This document shows, piece by piece, positions 6,724 to 14,610 of a stretch of 37,106 nucleotides of DNA. A program made the translations under genes and the position numbers. The notes below the pieces were generated by a model. The model was not told where the DNA came from and did not search any database. It was given only the letters and a program-made list of their open reading frames with translations. Positions within the stretch are counted from its first letter, which is position 1. Every line of letters starts with the position of its first letter. The stretch comes from DASSFZ01 sp036514635. Lineage in GTDB: Bacteria; Chloroflexota; Anaerolineae; Fen-1058. The stretch is from assembly GCA_036514635.1 (NCBI GenBank), contig DATBWU010000075.1, forward strand, positions 1 to 37,106, in the 5' to 3' direction.

Positions 6724-9144
6724 TCAGGGTGCTTGAGTTAGGGGAACGCGATAGACAACGAAGAATGGATTGGGGTCGCCTTCCCAAAAGGAAGGGATTT
6801 CTTCAAGTGTGCCGTTGGGGAAGGTCTGCTTCACGAAATCGAGTTCGCCCTGGCGCTCTGGAAGGAAGATGAACGCGGCGTTTTTGTCCGGCTGAACCAG
6901 GTTTGGATCGAGCGACGCGGTGAGCGGCTCGGTGATGTCCACGCCTTCGACCATCGGCGCGATGTACGGAATCGTGCCGAAGTCGTGATACATACGCGGC
7001 GCGCCGAAGAAGTAGATGCGCCAGTCCGGGCCGAGCTTGTCGAGCGCGTAGTGCGCCATCTCCGTTGCGACGACGCCATTGAACGTGCCGTACTTGCGCA
7101 GCGGCGTGAACTCGATGAAGTACTCGTTGACACTGGCCAGGCTGAGCACCAGCACGGCCGCACCGAGATAAGGCACCAGGCGCTTGGGCGACCACGCATT
7201 CCACGCGCGCTGAGCGATCTGCCCGATCTTGACGAGCGCCAGCGCGACGAAGAACACCGCCGGCACGCTGAGCGTCACCAGGCGCTGCGTCGACGGCGGG
7301 CTTTCGGTCAGCATCCCGCCCAGGATCATTGCGCCCCACCACCAGGCGACCATTGGGAGCAGGCGGCGATCGAAGGGCCGCAGCGTGGCATAACCCAGGC
7401 CGAGCAGGAACAGGGTGCCCGGAACAAAGTCGAAGAGGGGCAGCTCCTGAATCTTGCCGTCGCCGGGTCGGGCAAGGCCATACCAGCCGGTGCGATCGGG
7501 ATAGACGTTGAAGGCCAGCGCCGCGCGCTGGAGCTGATCGAGCAGAATGCCTGCCAGACCGTTCACGATTCTCTGCTTCAGCTCCGATTCGACCGCCGCA
7601 TTTGGGAGTTGGCGAGCCAGGTCGAACAATGCATCTCGATCGCGGACGACCACTTCGTTTTCCAACCAGTGGCTTGCGCCGATGATGCCAATCTGGTTGA
7701 AGCGCGCGTTGAAGTCATCCGGGTGCAGAACCGCGTACTGGATCATCGGCGCAGCGGAGATGAGACTCGCGCCGACCATGATCGCGACGCCGCGCGCGTG
7801 CTCGCGCAGGAAGCGCATTCCGCCGAGGATAGCCAGATACACAACCAACACGACGACGATGATCGCCGTGAAGCGCGCGCCGAAGTAAAAGAACTGCGAC
7901 ACGCCGACCGCGACGCCGCACAGCGCCCAATCCAACAGGCTGCGCTTATCGACCGCGCGGTACAGCAACAGCAGCACGAGCGCGACGAGCAACGGATCGG
8001 CGACGTTGTTGACGCCGAGCCGCGAATAGTGAATGTGGAAGTGATACGCGGCTAACAACCCGGCCGTCATCAGCGCCAGCATCGATCCGGCGAGGCGTCG
8101 CGCCAGATGAAAGACAATGAGCACGGTGAGGGCGCCGACCAGCGCCCACGCCAGCCGCAGCCCGAAGACGGTCTGCCCGAACAGGCGAATCGTCAACGAG
8201 TTGAAGTAAAAGCTGAGTGTCGGGTGGCTCAGCCAGCCGGTCGTGAACGGGTTGCGGTTCGGCCATTCACCCGTGATCGTCTTGACCGCTTCCAGCCCGA
8301 ACGAGCCTTCGTCGCCGCCCACGGTCGGCGGGATGCTCTCGACGTGCCATACGCGCAAGAAGAAAGCGGCCAGCAAGATTATCCCTAGCCCGATCGCGAT
8401 TCGCCGCTCAGTTTGCCACCAAGGCATCCCGGCGGACGGGGTTCGAAACGGTCGAGGCGCCATCGTCCGAATGTACAGGCCGATCGCGCCAAGCCACATC
8501 AAGAAAGGCAGCGTGTATTCAGGCAGGGGTTCGGGCGAGGCGAGCAGATTGAGCAGCACGGCGATCAACCCTGCGACGATCAGCAGCCCGTTTATGCGAC
8601 GGCGATCGAGGCGGATCGAGCGGATCGCCTGAAGTGTTTCGTTCAGCGCACCCTGCGCGGCGCGCGCCAGATCGTCGAAGCGGATCGACGAGAATCGGCT
8701 GTGTGGGACGTCGCCTTGCATTCGATCGGACAAATAGCCTGCGGCGCTGAACAGAACAATCGCAACGACGTAGTAGCCGATACCCGTCGATAAGTTGGGC
8801 GAGTATTGGCCTTCCCCGAAGATCGACTGGCCGGCGATGGCGAGCAGCAAGGCGAGAGCCAGCAGCCCGAGCGTAGCCCAGCGCTGCGACGCTGAAACAA
8901 TACGTGCGGGCTTCGCCGCGCCCGTAGTTACGGATGTCGTCGCCAGCGTCGACGGGCGCGCGACTGAAGACGATGGCGCGGTGGTCGCCGCCGGGCGTGA
9001 GCCTGAAGCTGCGACTGTCGCGCCACGGGGTTGAGCCGTTTGCCGGGCCGGCGGCGCGGATCGATTACGCCGCCACAGCCAGAACAGCACCGTGTTTAAC
9101 GTCGCCAAACCGAGGAGCAGTTTTCCGAGTCTGGAGTTGCGCAC
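6724..9144 (-). CDS. GT39/ArnT-like polytopic membrane glycosyltransferase (PMT_2 type)
   Basis: This 806-residue protein begins with a GTG codon. A first helix (about 7-25) ends in WLWRRNRSAP, followed by a Pro/Ala/Thr-rich cytoplasmic linker to about residue 85. At least ten further membrane helices follow. GGDEG places D278-E279 in the first large extracytoplasmic loop, the position of the catalytic acid in PMT/ArnT GT-C enzymes. AAYHFHIHYSRLGVNNVADPL is the usual loop block of the PMT_2 family. A soluble C-terminal domain of about 120 residues follows the last helix. Such enzymes move a sugar from a polyprenyl-phosphate donor onto lipid, glycan or protein outside the membrane; the acceptor is unknown. 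Its N-terminus is shared with the next paralogue. Confidence 0.8.
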   Translation of the reverse strand: MRNSRLGKLLLGLATLNTVLFWLWRRNRSAPPARQTAQPRGATVAASGSRPAATTAPSSSVARPSTLATTSVTTGAAKPARIVSASQRWATLGLLALALLLAIAGQSIFGEGQYSPNLSTGIGYYVVAIVLFSAAGYLSDRMQGDVPHSRFSSIRFDDLARAAQGALNETLQAIRSIRLDRRRINGLLIVAGLIAVLLNLLASPEPLPEYTLPFLMWLGAIGLYIRTMAPRPFRTPSAGMPWWQTERRIAIGLGIILLAAFFLRVWHVESIPPTVGGDEGSFGLEAVKTITGEWPNRNPFTTGWLSHPTLSFYFNSLTIRLFGQTVFGLRLAWALVGALTVLIVFHLARRLAGSMLALMTAGLLAAYHFHIHYSRLGVNNVADPLLVALVLLLLYRAVDKRSLLDWALCGVAVGVSQFFYFGARFTAIIVVVLVVYLAILGGMRFLREHARGVAIMVGASLISAAPMIQYAVLHPDDFNARFNQIGIIGASHWLENEVVVRDRDALFDLARQLPNAAVESELKQRIVNGLAGILLDQLQRAALAFNVYPDRTGWYGLARPGDGKIQELPLFDFVPGTLFLLGLGYATLRPFDRRLLPMVAWWWGAMILGGMLTESPPSTQRLVTLSVPAVFFVALALVKIGQIAQRAWNAWSPKRLVPYLGAAVLVLSLASVNEYFIEFTPLRKYGTFNGVVATEMAHYALDKLGPDWRIYFFGAPRMYHDFGTIPYIAPMVEGVDITEPLTASLDPNLVQPDKNAAFIFLPERQGELDFVKQTFPNGTLEEIPSFWEGDPNPFFVVYRVPLTQAP

Positions 9145-9179
9145 GACGTTCCGTCCACACGTCTGAACTTACAGAATGG

Positions 9180-9188
9180 ATTATAGCA
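9180..9188 (-). promoter_or_regulatory. Extended -10 promoter (TGCTATAAT) of the GT39-like gene
   Basis: On the minus strand TGCTATAAT is a perfect extended -10 (TGn plus TATAAT), 35 nt upstream of the GTG. The identical string is found upstream of the acyl-CoA dehydrogenase gene (28299-28307). This suggests the 806-residue gene is transcribed separately from its paralogue. Confidence 0.65.
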
Positions 9189-9212
9189 TAGCGCGGCACA
9201 CTTCAAGCCGCC

Positions 9213-9401
9213 GCAACGAATCCATCTCGGACAAACGGATACCGACCGCGCTGACGGGCCATTCGTTTACGGGAGCACTGCACCGCATGTGTTCGTTGCC
9301 CATCCGCTGCAACGAATGCATCTCGAATAAACGGATACCGACCGCGCTGACGGGCCATTCGTTTACGGGAGCACTGCACCGCATGTGTTCGTTGCCCATC
9401 C
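9213..9401. repeat. Two tandem copies of a 93-bp GCAACGAA...TTCGTTGC element
   Basis: Copy 1 (9213-9305) and copy 2 (9309-9401) repeat with a 96-bp period and differ at only a few bases near their left ends. Each begins GCAACGAAT and contains TTCGTTGC close to its right end, so each is itself bounded by an inverted repeat. Each carries the 22-nt module CGGGAGCACTGCACCGCATGTG split from neighbouring bases by sharp junctions. A third, module-free relative is at 31281-31366. It fills the 272-base gap between the two glycosyltransferase genes. Confidence 0.85.
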
Positions 9402-9416
9402 GTTGCCCTATTCGCC

Positions 9417-11438
9417 TCACTGAGAAGGCGGTGGGATTTCGAGTGAGATGAAAAGTAAAGCGCCGTGAACACCATAGTGATCGCCTTGAATGGCGGCGGG
9501 ATACCGCTCCAACACTGTGCGCACGTCGTCAAGACGCTGTGGCGAAACGATGACGATGAGGCCGACACCTGGCGGCGGTGAGAGATCTTTCGATTCGAGT
9601 GGGCCGGGCGTCGTTCGAGCGCTGCCCGACAATTGCGGGGCCAGAAAGCGGATGTTGGTGTGCTCGCAATACAAATACGGTGCGCTGTCGCAGATCACCT
9701 GCCATTGCGCCGGATCGGATCGCTCTTCGATCTGATGCAGGTATTGACCGATCTGCATGCTCCACTCGATGTCGCGGCTGTTGATCACCTGCGTGCCGAC
9801 GTAGCCGGCAAAGTAATATTGAGCATCGACCAGCATCAGCCCGGACACGGCGACAGCACCGATGGCATTCCACATCCGGGGCTTTCGCCAAACCCGCTCG
9901 AACCGGCCTAGCAGCCGATCGATGAATACGGCGATGGCGGCATACAGCACCGGCGTGATGCCCAGCAGTCGCTGTGAGGCCGCGAGTGGCCCTATGACCA
10001 GAACGCTGCCGAATAGCAAAATCATCGTCAGCGTAGCCCATGTCCAGAAAGATGGCCCTTCGCGGATGCGCGTGATCAGATAGACCAGGCTCAGTCCAGC
10101 CAGCACAGACATGATCGGCGTTAGCAGCGATTGGCCCTGGTAGAACACCCGATCCGGCCCCTGCGTGAAGAGCAGGACTGACAGGCGCACCTGGTCCCAG
10201 AGTATTTCGATTGCACCAACACCTCGGCGCTGCGCTTCGGCGGCAAGCCAGCCGGATTGGAAGATGCCCGACTGGTTGAGCCGGGTCATGTAATCGTTCG
10301 GGTATTTCTGGATGAAGTAGACGACAGGCATTGCGATTGTGGCGAACACGCCGATCGACAGGCCGATGTCGAGCGCACGTTTGCGCAGTTGGCGCGGCTC
10401 ACGGATCAGCCAGAACAATCCCAGGACGATGACTTCCAGCACAATCAGCCGCCCGCCGACGTAGAAAAACTGCGTCAGGCCGATCGCCACGGCCGCCATC
10501 AGCCACGGCACGCGCCGGCCGGTCAGCCACCCTCGCCACAGCCAACCGAAGACGAGCGCCACGAACAGTGCATCGTAGATGGCGTTGATCGCAGTACGGC
10601 TGTAATGGATGTGATAGTGGAAGGTCGCCAGCAAAGCCGCCGCGATCAGCGCAGCACGTTGGCCCCATAGCTGGCGTACCAGGCCATACGTGGCAAGGAC
10701 ACTCAGCACGCCGATGACAGCACTGTGCAGTCGAATGGCCTCGACGGTCTGCCCGAACACACGCATGAAGAGGGCATTGACCGAAAAATACATGACCCAG
10801 TGGCCATCGGTGAAGGTGGTGAAAGGCCGGAAGAGCTTGCCGTCGATGACCAACCGCCCGCCCAGGGCGTACTTGGTCTCGTCGCCTTGCAGTGCGTAGG
10901 GGACGCGATCAATCTCGGGCACGCGCAGCAGGATGGCGAGCGCCACAATCCCGATAACAGCCAGCCCTTCCCAGCGCGGCGCGGCCGGCTCGTCGGCCCG
11001 ACGCTCGGCGCGCGGCCAGGCGATCACAAGCGCGCCGGCGATCGACAGCAGCCACAGCGGCACACTTTGCTGTTGAGTGACCAGGGGATCGGTGGAGCCG
11101 AGGCTCAATTGAGCTGCGCTATAGGACAAGATCATCGTGCCGAGCAGCCCGACCATTTGCGCTTTCCAGCCGAGCCGGGCCAACCGCTGGAAAACACGCC
11201 CGATCCGGTCCGCTCGGATTGAGCGCACCGTGGCGGGCGGGGTCGTCGATGGGAGGGCCTGTGCGGCCTCAGACGGTATTGAAGGATGGATCGCGGGTGG
11301 CGGTGGGGCCGGGCGGATAGGCTCGCTCGCGGGACGCTTCGACGTTGGCGCGGATCGATCACGCCGCCACAGCCAGAGCAGGGCGGCGTTCAACGCAGCC
11401 AAAGCGAGGAGCAGTTTCCCGAATCGAGAGTTGCGCAC
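9417..11438 (-). CDS. GT39/ArnT-like polytopic membrane glycosyltransferase, second paralogue
   Basis: The 673-residue product begins with GTG and the same leader as its neighbour (MRNSRxGKLLL, WLWRRxRSAP), then a Pro-rich linker and about twelve membrane helices. LQGDETKYALGG puts D186-E187 in the first external loop, matching the PMT_2 catalytic acid. ATFHYHIHYSRTAINAIYDAL is the next family block. The C-terminal soluble part is shorter (about 100 residues) than in the paralogue. The start lies 26 nt after the stop of the YfhO-like gene, so the two are probably one transcript. The expected role is extracytoplasmic sugar transfer from a lipid carrier; donor and acceptor are not identifiable. 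Confidence 0.8.
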   Translation of the reverse strand: MRNSRFGKLLLALAALNAALLWLWRRDRSAPTSKRPASEPIRPAPPPPAIHPSIPSEAAQALPSTTPPATVRSIRADRIGRVFQRLARLGWKAQMVGLLGTMILSYSAAQLSLGSTDPLVTQQQSVPLWLLSIAGALVIAWPRAERRADEPAAPRWEGLAVIGIVALAILLRVPEIDRVPYALQGDETKYALGGRLVIDGKLFRPFTTFTDGHWVMYFSVNALFMRVFGQTVEAIRLHSAVIGVLSVLATYGLVRQLWGQRAALIAAALLATFHYHIHYSRTAINAIYDALFVALVFGWLWRGWLTGRRVPWLMAAVAIGLTQFFYVGGRLIVLEVIVLGLFWLIREPRQLRKRALDIGLSIGVFATIAMPVVYFIQKYPNDYMTRLNQSGIFQSGWLAAEAQRRGVGAIEILWDQVRLSVLLFTQGPDRVFYQGQSLLTPIMSVLAGLSLVYLITRIREGPSFWTWATLTMILLFGSVLVIGPLAASQRLLGITPVLYAAIAVFIDRLLGRFERVWRKPRMWNAIGAVAVSGLMLVDAQYYFAGYVGTQVINSRDIEWSMQIGQYLHQIEERSDPAQWQVICDSAPYLYCEHTNIRFLAPQLSGSARTTPGPLESKDLSPPPGVGLIVIVSPQRLDDVRTVLERYPAAIQGDHYGVHGALLFISLEIPPPSQ

Positions 11439-11464
11439 GGAAGCCCATCCACGCGGCGAAGGTG

Positions 11465-13561
11465 CTATCCATCTGATCTTGGCCCGGCAGGCTGCTCTGC
11501 TCGGGCGGGGTCTGATCGGGTTGCCGTGATCGGGTCGTCGCCTGATCCTGCCGGCGAGTCAGTTGCGGGCGAAGCGAGATCGGGAGTCTCCTTCTTGCGC
11601 CACTGGTACACAGCCAGCACTGCACCCATCACGCTCAAGGCGATGCCGAGCGGTACATCCCACGGCCTGTAGCGGAACTGAATCGTGTGGCGACCTGCCG
11701 GCATCTCTACAGCCAGCCACTGTCCCGGCTGGAGTTGAATCAGATCCCCATCCAGCAGAGCCAGCCAGCCCGACCATTTGTTTTCCAGAACGGTCAGGCG
11801 ACCTGCTTGGGGCGCGTCGCAGATCACGTCGATGTCTCCACCGATCCCGTGCGCAGTGCAGACCGTGCGCGTCCCGTCGACGTGTGTCACGGCGGCGTAT
11901 TCTCGACCCGGTGGGGCGGAATAGATGGGCACGCCGTCCACAACCGCCACCTGGGTCATTCCGGCTGCTGCGTTGCCACGATTTGCTTCCAAGACGGGTT
12001 CTGGAAGCGTTCGGTCTTTCCACCGCCAGGTTCGAACACCGGCGCCTAGTTTGAGTCCCATATTGATTGCCGGCTCGATAAAGAAGTGTTCCCCGAATGG
12101 CGTGTTCACCCACTGAAGGTCAGGCGTGCGCATCGCTGCCAGCACATCGTACACGCCAGGTCGCACTTGCCGGACGCCGATCCATTGGCCGCCAAACGCT
12201 TCGGCGGTGATCAGGGCGGCCACAAGCGGAACCGCCAAGAGCCAGCGCAAGTCGATCGAAACGAGGCGGGAGGTCGACTCGCCGGTTGAGGCGGCTATCT
12301 TGAGTTTGAGCCACTTTGCGCTCAACAGGCGATCCAGGCCGATGGCCGCGAGCGCCAGAATGGGGGGAACGGCTAACCCGGCTATCTGGCTGGGATGGCG
12401 CACGCCCGCGATTTGCTCGGAAAGCCAGGGGATGGGCAAGACATCGACCAGCCAGCCCAGAGGTTCCCCGGTCGAAATCCAGAGGGCGAGCACGCTACTA
12501 CTCGCCAGAAAGATCACGGATCGTCTTTCATCAGAGCCGCGCCCCCCGCGCAATCCTGACAGCGCGAGCAGCACTGGCACCCAGCCGATGAAGTTTACGT
12601 ACAGATGCGGGAAGGGCAGCTTGTGAAGGGCATCTGAGGTGAAGAACGCATAATCGTCGATCACCAGGTTGAGCGGCACATAGGCCAGCGGCTGGCCGCT
12701 GCCGAAGTTCGGGTCCGTGGACTTGGTGAACTCTGGCAAGAAGTGAAGCAGGGGCACCAGAAAGGGACTGGCTAACAGCAACGCGAGTCCGGCGGCGAGT
12801 GCATAACGCCGCGCCAGCAGGAAGAAGCGTTCGCGTTCCCAGGGCACGAGGAGGATGGCAGCGGGCAGTATGAGGCCCAGCCCGATTTGCATGTAGCCCT
12901 GCCCGGCGAGAGCGGCCTGCGCTAAAGTGATACCCAGCAGAACGGCGGCGCGGCGACTACCCGTGCGGCTCACCGCCACCAGCGGCGGCAGCACCAGGGC
13001 ACACGCGGCTGTCGATAGGACGACGCCGAAAGCGCCCAACTCCATCCGCCCGGACAGGTGGCCGGCGGCCACCGCCATGCACGCGCTCCACACGCGGGCC
13101 GTTCGTCCCAACCCCAGTGTGCGCGCCAGCCACCACTGCGCCAGGCCGGCCATGAAGAAGGCTCCGATCAGGGCGACCTTAGAGCCGTTCACGACACCCC
13201 ACAGCAGCGTCGTGACGATGACCAGCGGGTGCAACATACTCCCATGTGGATCGACGAACGCCGGAGCGCCGCCTTGCTCACTGCCGTTCCACACCGCGCA
13301 CCAGCCACACGCTTGCGCTCGTGTCCACAGATGGTGAGTCTGGATCGCCGAGAGGTATTCCCGCCCCTCGGGAGCCATCGTCGGATCAAGGTTAAGGTAC
13401 GGGCGCGTGACGATCAGTGTCCACAACAGCACCACAAGTAGTTCAACGCCGACGGTTACGCCGCCCGGAGCGAGGTGAAGCCGGATAGGGAAACGGAGGC
13501 GCAACCCGCGCCGGTGTGCCTGCGTGCGATCTGTGCCGTCCGATTGATTGCGATCTTCCAT
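11465..13561 (-). CDS. YfhO-like polytopic membrane protein (GT-C-type)
   Basis: I place the start at MEDRNQSDG (698 residues). The frame stays open to 13747, but that extra stretch translates the repeat element upstream (GKSLTAKARRARR) and is not protein-like. The protein has a Lys/Arg-rich N-terminus, a first helix (GVELLVVLLWTLIV) and about a dozen helices. The external loop AVWNGSEQGGAPAFVDPHGSMLHP and AAGHLSGRMELGAF follow the YfhO pattern. The C-terminus has the typical KWSGWLALLDG...LAVEMPAGRHTIQFRYRPWDV beta domain and a last helix. In Gram-positives YfhO glycosylates lipoteichoic acid; here the substrate is unknown. It leads a two-gene unit with the second GT39-like enzyme. Confidence 0.75.
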   Translation of the reverse strand: MEDRNQSDGTDRTQAHRRGLRLRFPIRLHLAPGGVTVGVELLVVLLWTLIVTRPYLNLDPTMAPEGREYLSAIQTHHLWTRAQACGWCAVWNGSEQGGAPAFVDPHGSMLHPLVIVTTLLWGVVNGSKVALIGAFFMAGLAQWWLARTLGLGRTARVWSACMAVAAGHLSGRMELGAFGVVLSTAACALVLPPLVAVSRTGSRRAAVLLGITLAQAALAGQGYMQIGLGLILPAAILLVPWERERFFLLARRYALAAGLALLLASPFLVPLLHFLPEFTKSTDPNFGSGQPLAYVPLNLVIDDYAFFTSDALHKLPFPHLYVNFIGWVPVLLALSGLRGGRGSDERRSVIFLASSSVLALWISTGEPLGWLVDVLPIPWLSEQIAGVRHPSQIAGLAVPPILALAAIGLDRLLSAKWLKLKIAASTGESTSRLVSIDLRWLLAVPLVAALITAEAFGGQWIGVRQVRPGVYDVLAAMRTPDLQWVNTPFGEHFFIEPAINMGLKLGAGVRTWRWKDRTLPEPVLEANRGNAAAGMTQVAVVDGVPIYSAPPGREYAAVTHVDGTRTVCTAHGIGGDIDVICDAPQAGRLTVLENKWSGWLALLDGDLIQLQPGQWLAVEMPAGRHTIQFRYRPWDVPLGIALSVMGAVLAVYQWRKKETPDLASPATDSPAGSGDDPITATRSDPARAEQPAGPRSDG

Positions 13562-13618
13562 GCTGTGGAGCCTGTCTATCGAATTACCTTGCAACCCTTG
13601 CGCCGGCCGCACAATTCT

Positions 13619-13745
13619 GGCTCTACCGGATCGAACGGGACGCTTCGCAGGAACCGCGAAGACGCCAAGCACGCCAAGTTTTCCGAATCTTCGCGCCCTT
13701 CGCGCCTTTGCGGTGAGGCTTTTTCCCGCCAAAGCCGGAAGAGCC
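13619..13745. mobile_element. 127-bp ISL3-like miniature element with 8-bp target duplication
   Basis: GGCTCTACCGG (13619-13629) and CCGGAAGAGCC (13735-13745) are inverted termini matching at 10 of 11 bases. They are flanked on both sides by the exact 8-mer ACAATTCT (13611-13618 and 13746-13753). The interior is an imperfect palindrome (AACCGCGAAGACGCCAAG against CTTCGCGCCTTTGCGGT). GGCTCTTC-like ends plus an 8-bp duplication fit the ISL3 transposase family; that link is from family knowledge, not from a transposase seen here. Confidence 0.85.
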
Positions 13746-13753
13746 ACAATTCT

Positions 13754-13880
13754 TATACTGCGCGGTCACAGGTTGCGCTTTTTGCTGCTCAAAGCCCGCG
13801 TCCGCGCGGGCGTCTATCCTGATCGACCGCGAGGACGCGGTCGGTGAGCAAAACCGCAGATGGTTCCCGCGCCGGGTATA
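13754..13880 (-). mobile_element. TATACT/AGTATA miniature element, copy 1 (inverted)
   Basis: This 127-bp unit is nearly identical, on the opposite strand, to those at 22138-22266 and 31550-31678. It holds two internal hairpins, ACCGCG/CGCGGT and GCCCGCGT/GCGCGGGC (here with one base difference). TA at both ends fits a TA target duplication as produced by IS630/Tc1-mariner transposases. With the preceding element it fills the gap before the epimerase gene. The two elements lie end to end. Confidence 0.85.
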
Positions 13881-13894
13881 CCTGTGAGTGGCCG

Positions 13895-14467
13895 TCAGAT
13901 GATGCGAGACTTGCCCGTCGCAAGGCCACGCCGTTCCCGGCGGCTCTTCTTTCGACGCCAGGTGCGCATAAACTCGCGGATGCCAAAGCTGGCCGCATAG
14001 CCGCGCATCACCAGCTGGCGGCGCATGTCGCGGATGATCTTGTGTCGGCGTCGCGGCTCGTCGGGCGTCAATTCGTACAACTCGACCAGCACGCCGCCAG
14101 TGCTTTTGGGGTGAATGAACGCGACCTGCTTGCCGCCTGTGCCGATCAGCGGCTCGTCGTTGATCAACTGCACGCCGCGCAGCTTGAGTTGGTTCATCGT
14201 CTCGCGGATGTCGTCGACCTCGAAGCAGATGTGGTGCATCCCGGGTCCGCGCTTCGCCAGGAATTTGGCGACGCTGCTGGTGTCGCTGGTCGGCTCGACG
14301 AGTTCGACTTCACTATCGCCGGAGGGCAGAAAGGCGACAATGGATTCCTGCTCTTCCACTTCCTCCATGTGTGAGAGGCTGAGGCCGAGGGCGTCTTGCC
14401 AGAACGTGAGCGAGGCATCGATGTCTTCGACGACGATGGCGATGTGGTCAATGCGCTTGATACCCAT
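13895..14467 (-). CDS. mce: Methylmalonyl-CoA epimerase (VOC family) with basic C-terminal extension
   Basis: Residues 1-136 form two vicinal-oxygen-chelate repeats. H8 (KRIDHIAI), H78/H79 (GMHHICFEV) and E129 (GGVLVELYE) supply the divalent-metal site and acid/base residues expected of methylmalonyl-CoA epimerase. The enzyme interconverts (S)- and (R)-methylmalonyl-CoA between propionyl-CoA carboxylase and the mutase, both encoded upstream. Typical family members end near residue 140. This one continues for about 50 strongly basic residues (HKIIRDMRRQL, TWRRKKSRRERRG) of unknown purpose. AAAGGA lies 9 nt before the ATG. A transposed element now separates it from the mutase gene; see 14486-14609. 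Confidence 0.9.
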   Translation of the reverse strand: MGIKRIDHIAIVVEDIDASLTFWQDALGLSLSHMEEVEEQESIVAFLPSGDSEVELVEPTSDTSSVAKFLAKRGPGMHHICFEVDDIRETMNQLKLRGVQLINDEPLIGTGGKQVAFIHPKSTGGVLVELYELTPDEPRRRHKIIRDMRRQLVMRGYAASFGIREFMRTWRRKKSRRERRGLATGKSRII

Positions 14468-14485
14468 GCTAGTCCTTTACTATAA

Positions 14486-14609
14486 CTCACCTTACGCAAA
14501 AGACCATTTTACCGCCGAGAACGCAGAGTGCGCAGAGTGGATTTCCAGGCAAATCTCTGCGTTCTCCGCGCCCTCTGCGGTAAAATCCTGCCCGACTGCG
14601 TAAGGTGAG
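14486..14609. mobile_element. 124-bp miniature element with CTCACCTTACGCA termini and 7-bp target duplication
   Basis: Perfect 13-bp terminal inverted repeats, CTCACCTTACGCA (14486-14498) and TGCGTAAGGTGAG (14597-14609), are flanked by exact ACTATAA direct repeats (14479-14485 and 14610-14616). The inside is a long imperfect palindrome, ATTTTACCGCCGAGAACGC against GCGCCCTCTGCGGTAAAAT. Removing the element and one duplication restores a 12-nt mutase-epimerase spacer. Confidence 0.88.
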
Positions 14610-14610
14610 A

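Noticed and set aside
9213..9401. CRISPR array
   Set aside because: Only two long units of 93 bp without unique spacers; the units are bounded by inverted repeats instead.
9203..9568. Small frames across the tandem repeat (for example with SRKRMARQRGRYPF)
   Set aside because: They are translations of both repeat units, not genes.
13562..13747. N-terminal extension of the YfhO-like protein
   Set aside because: The extra 62 residues translate the mobile element (GKSLTAKARRARR...) and its target site; the MEDRNQ start is better.
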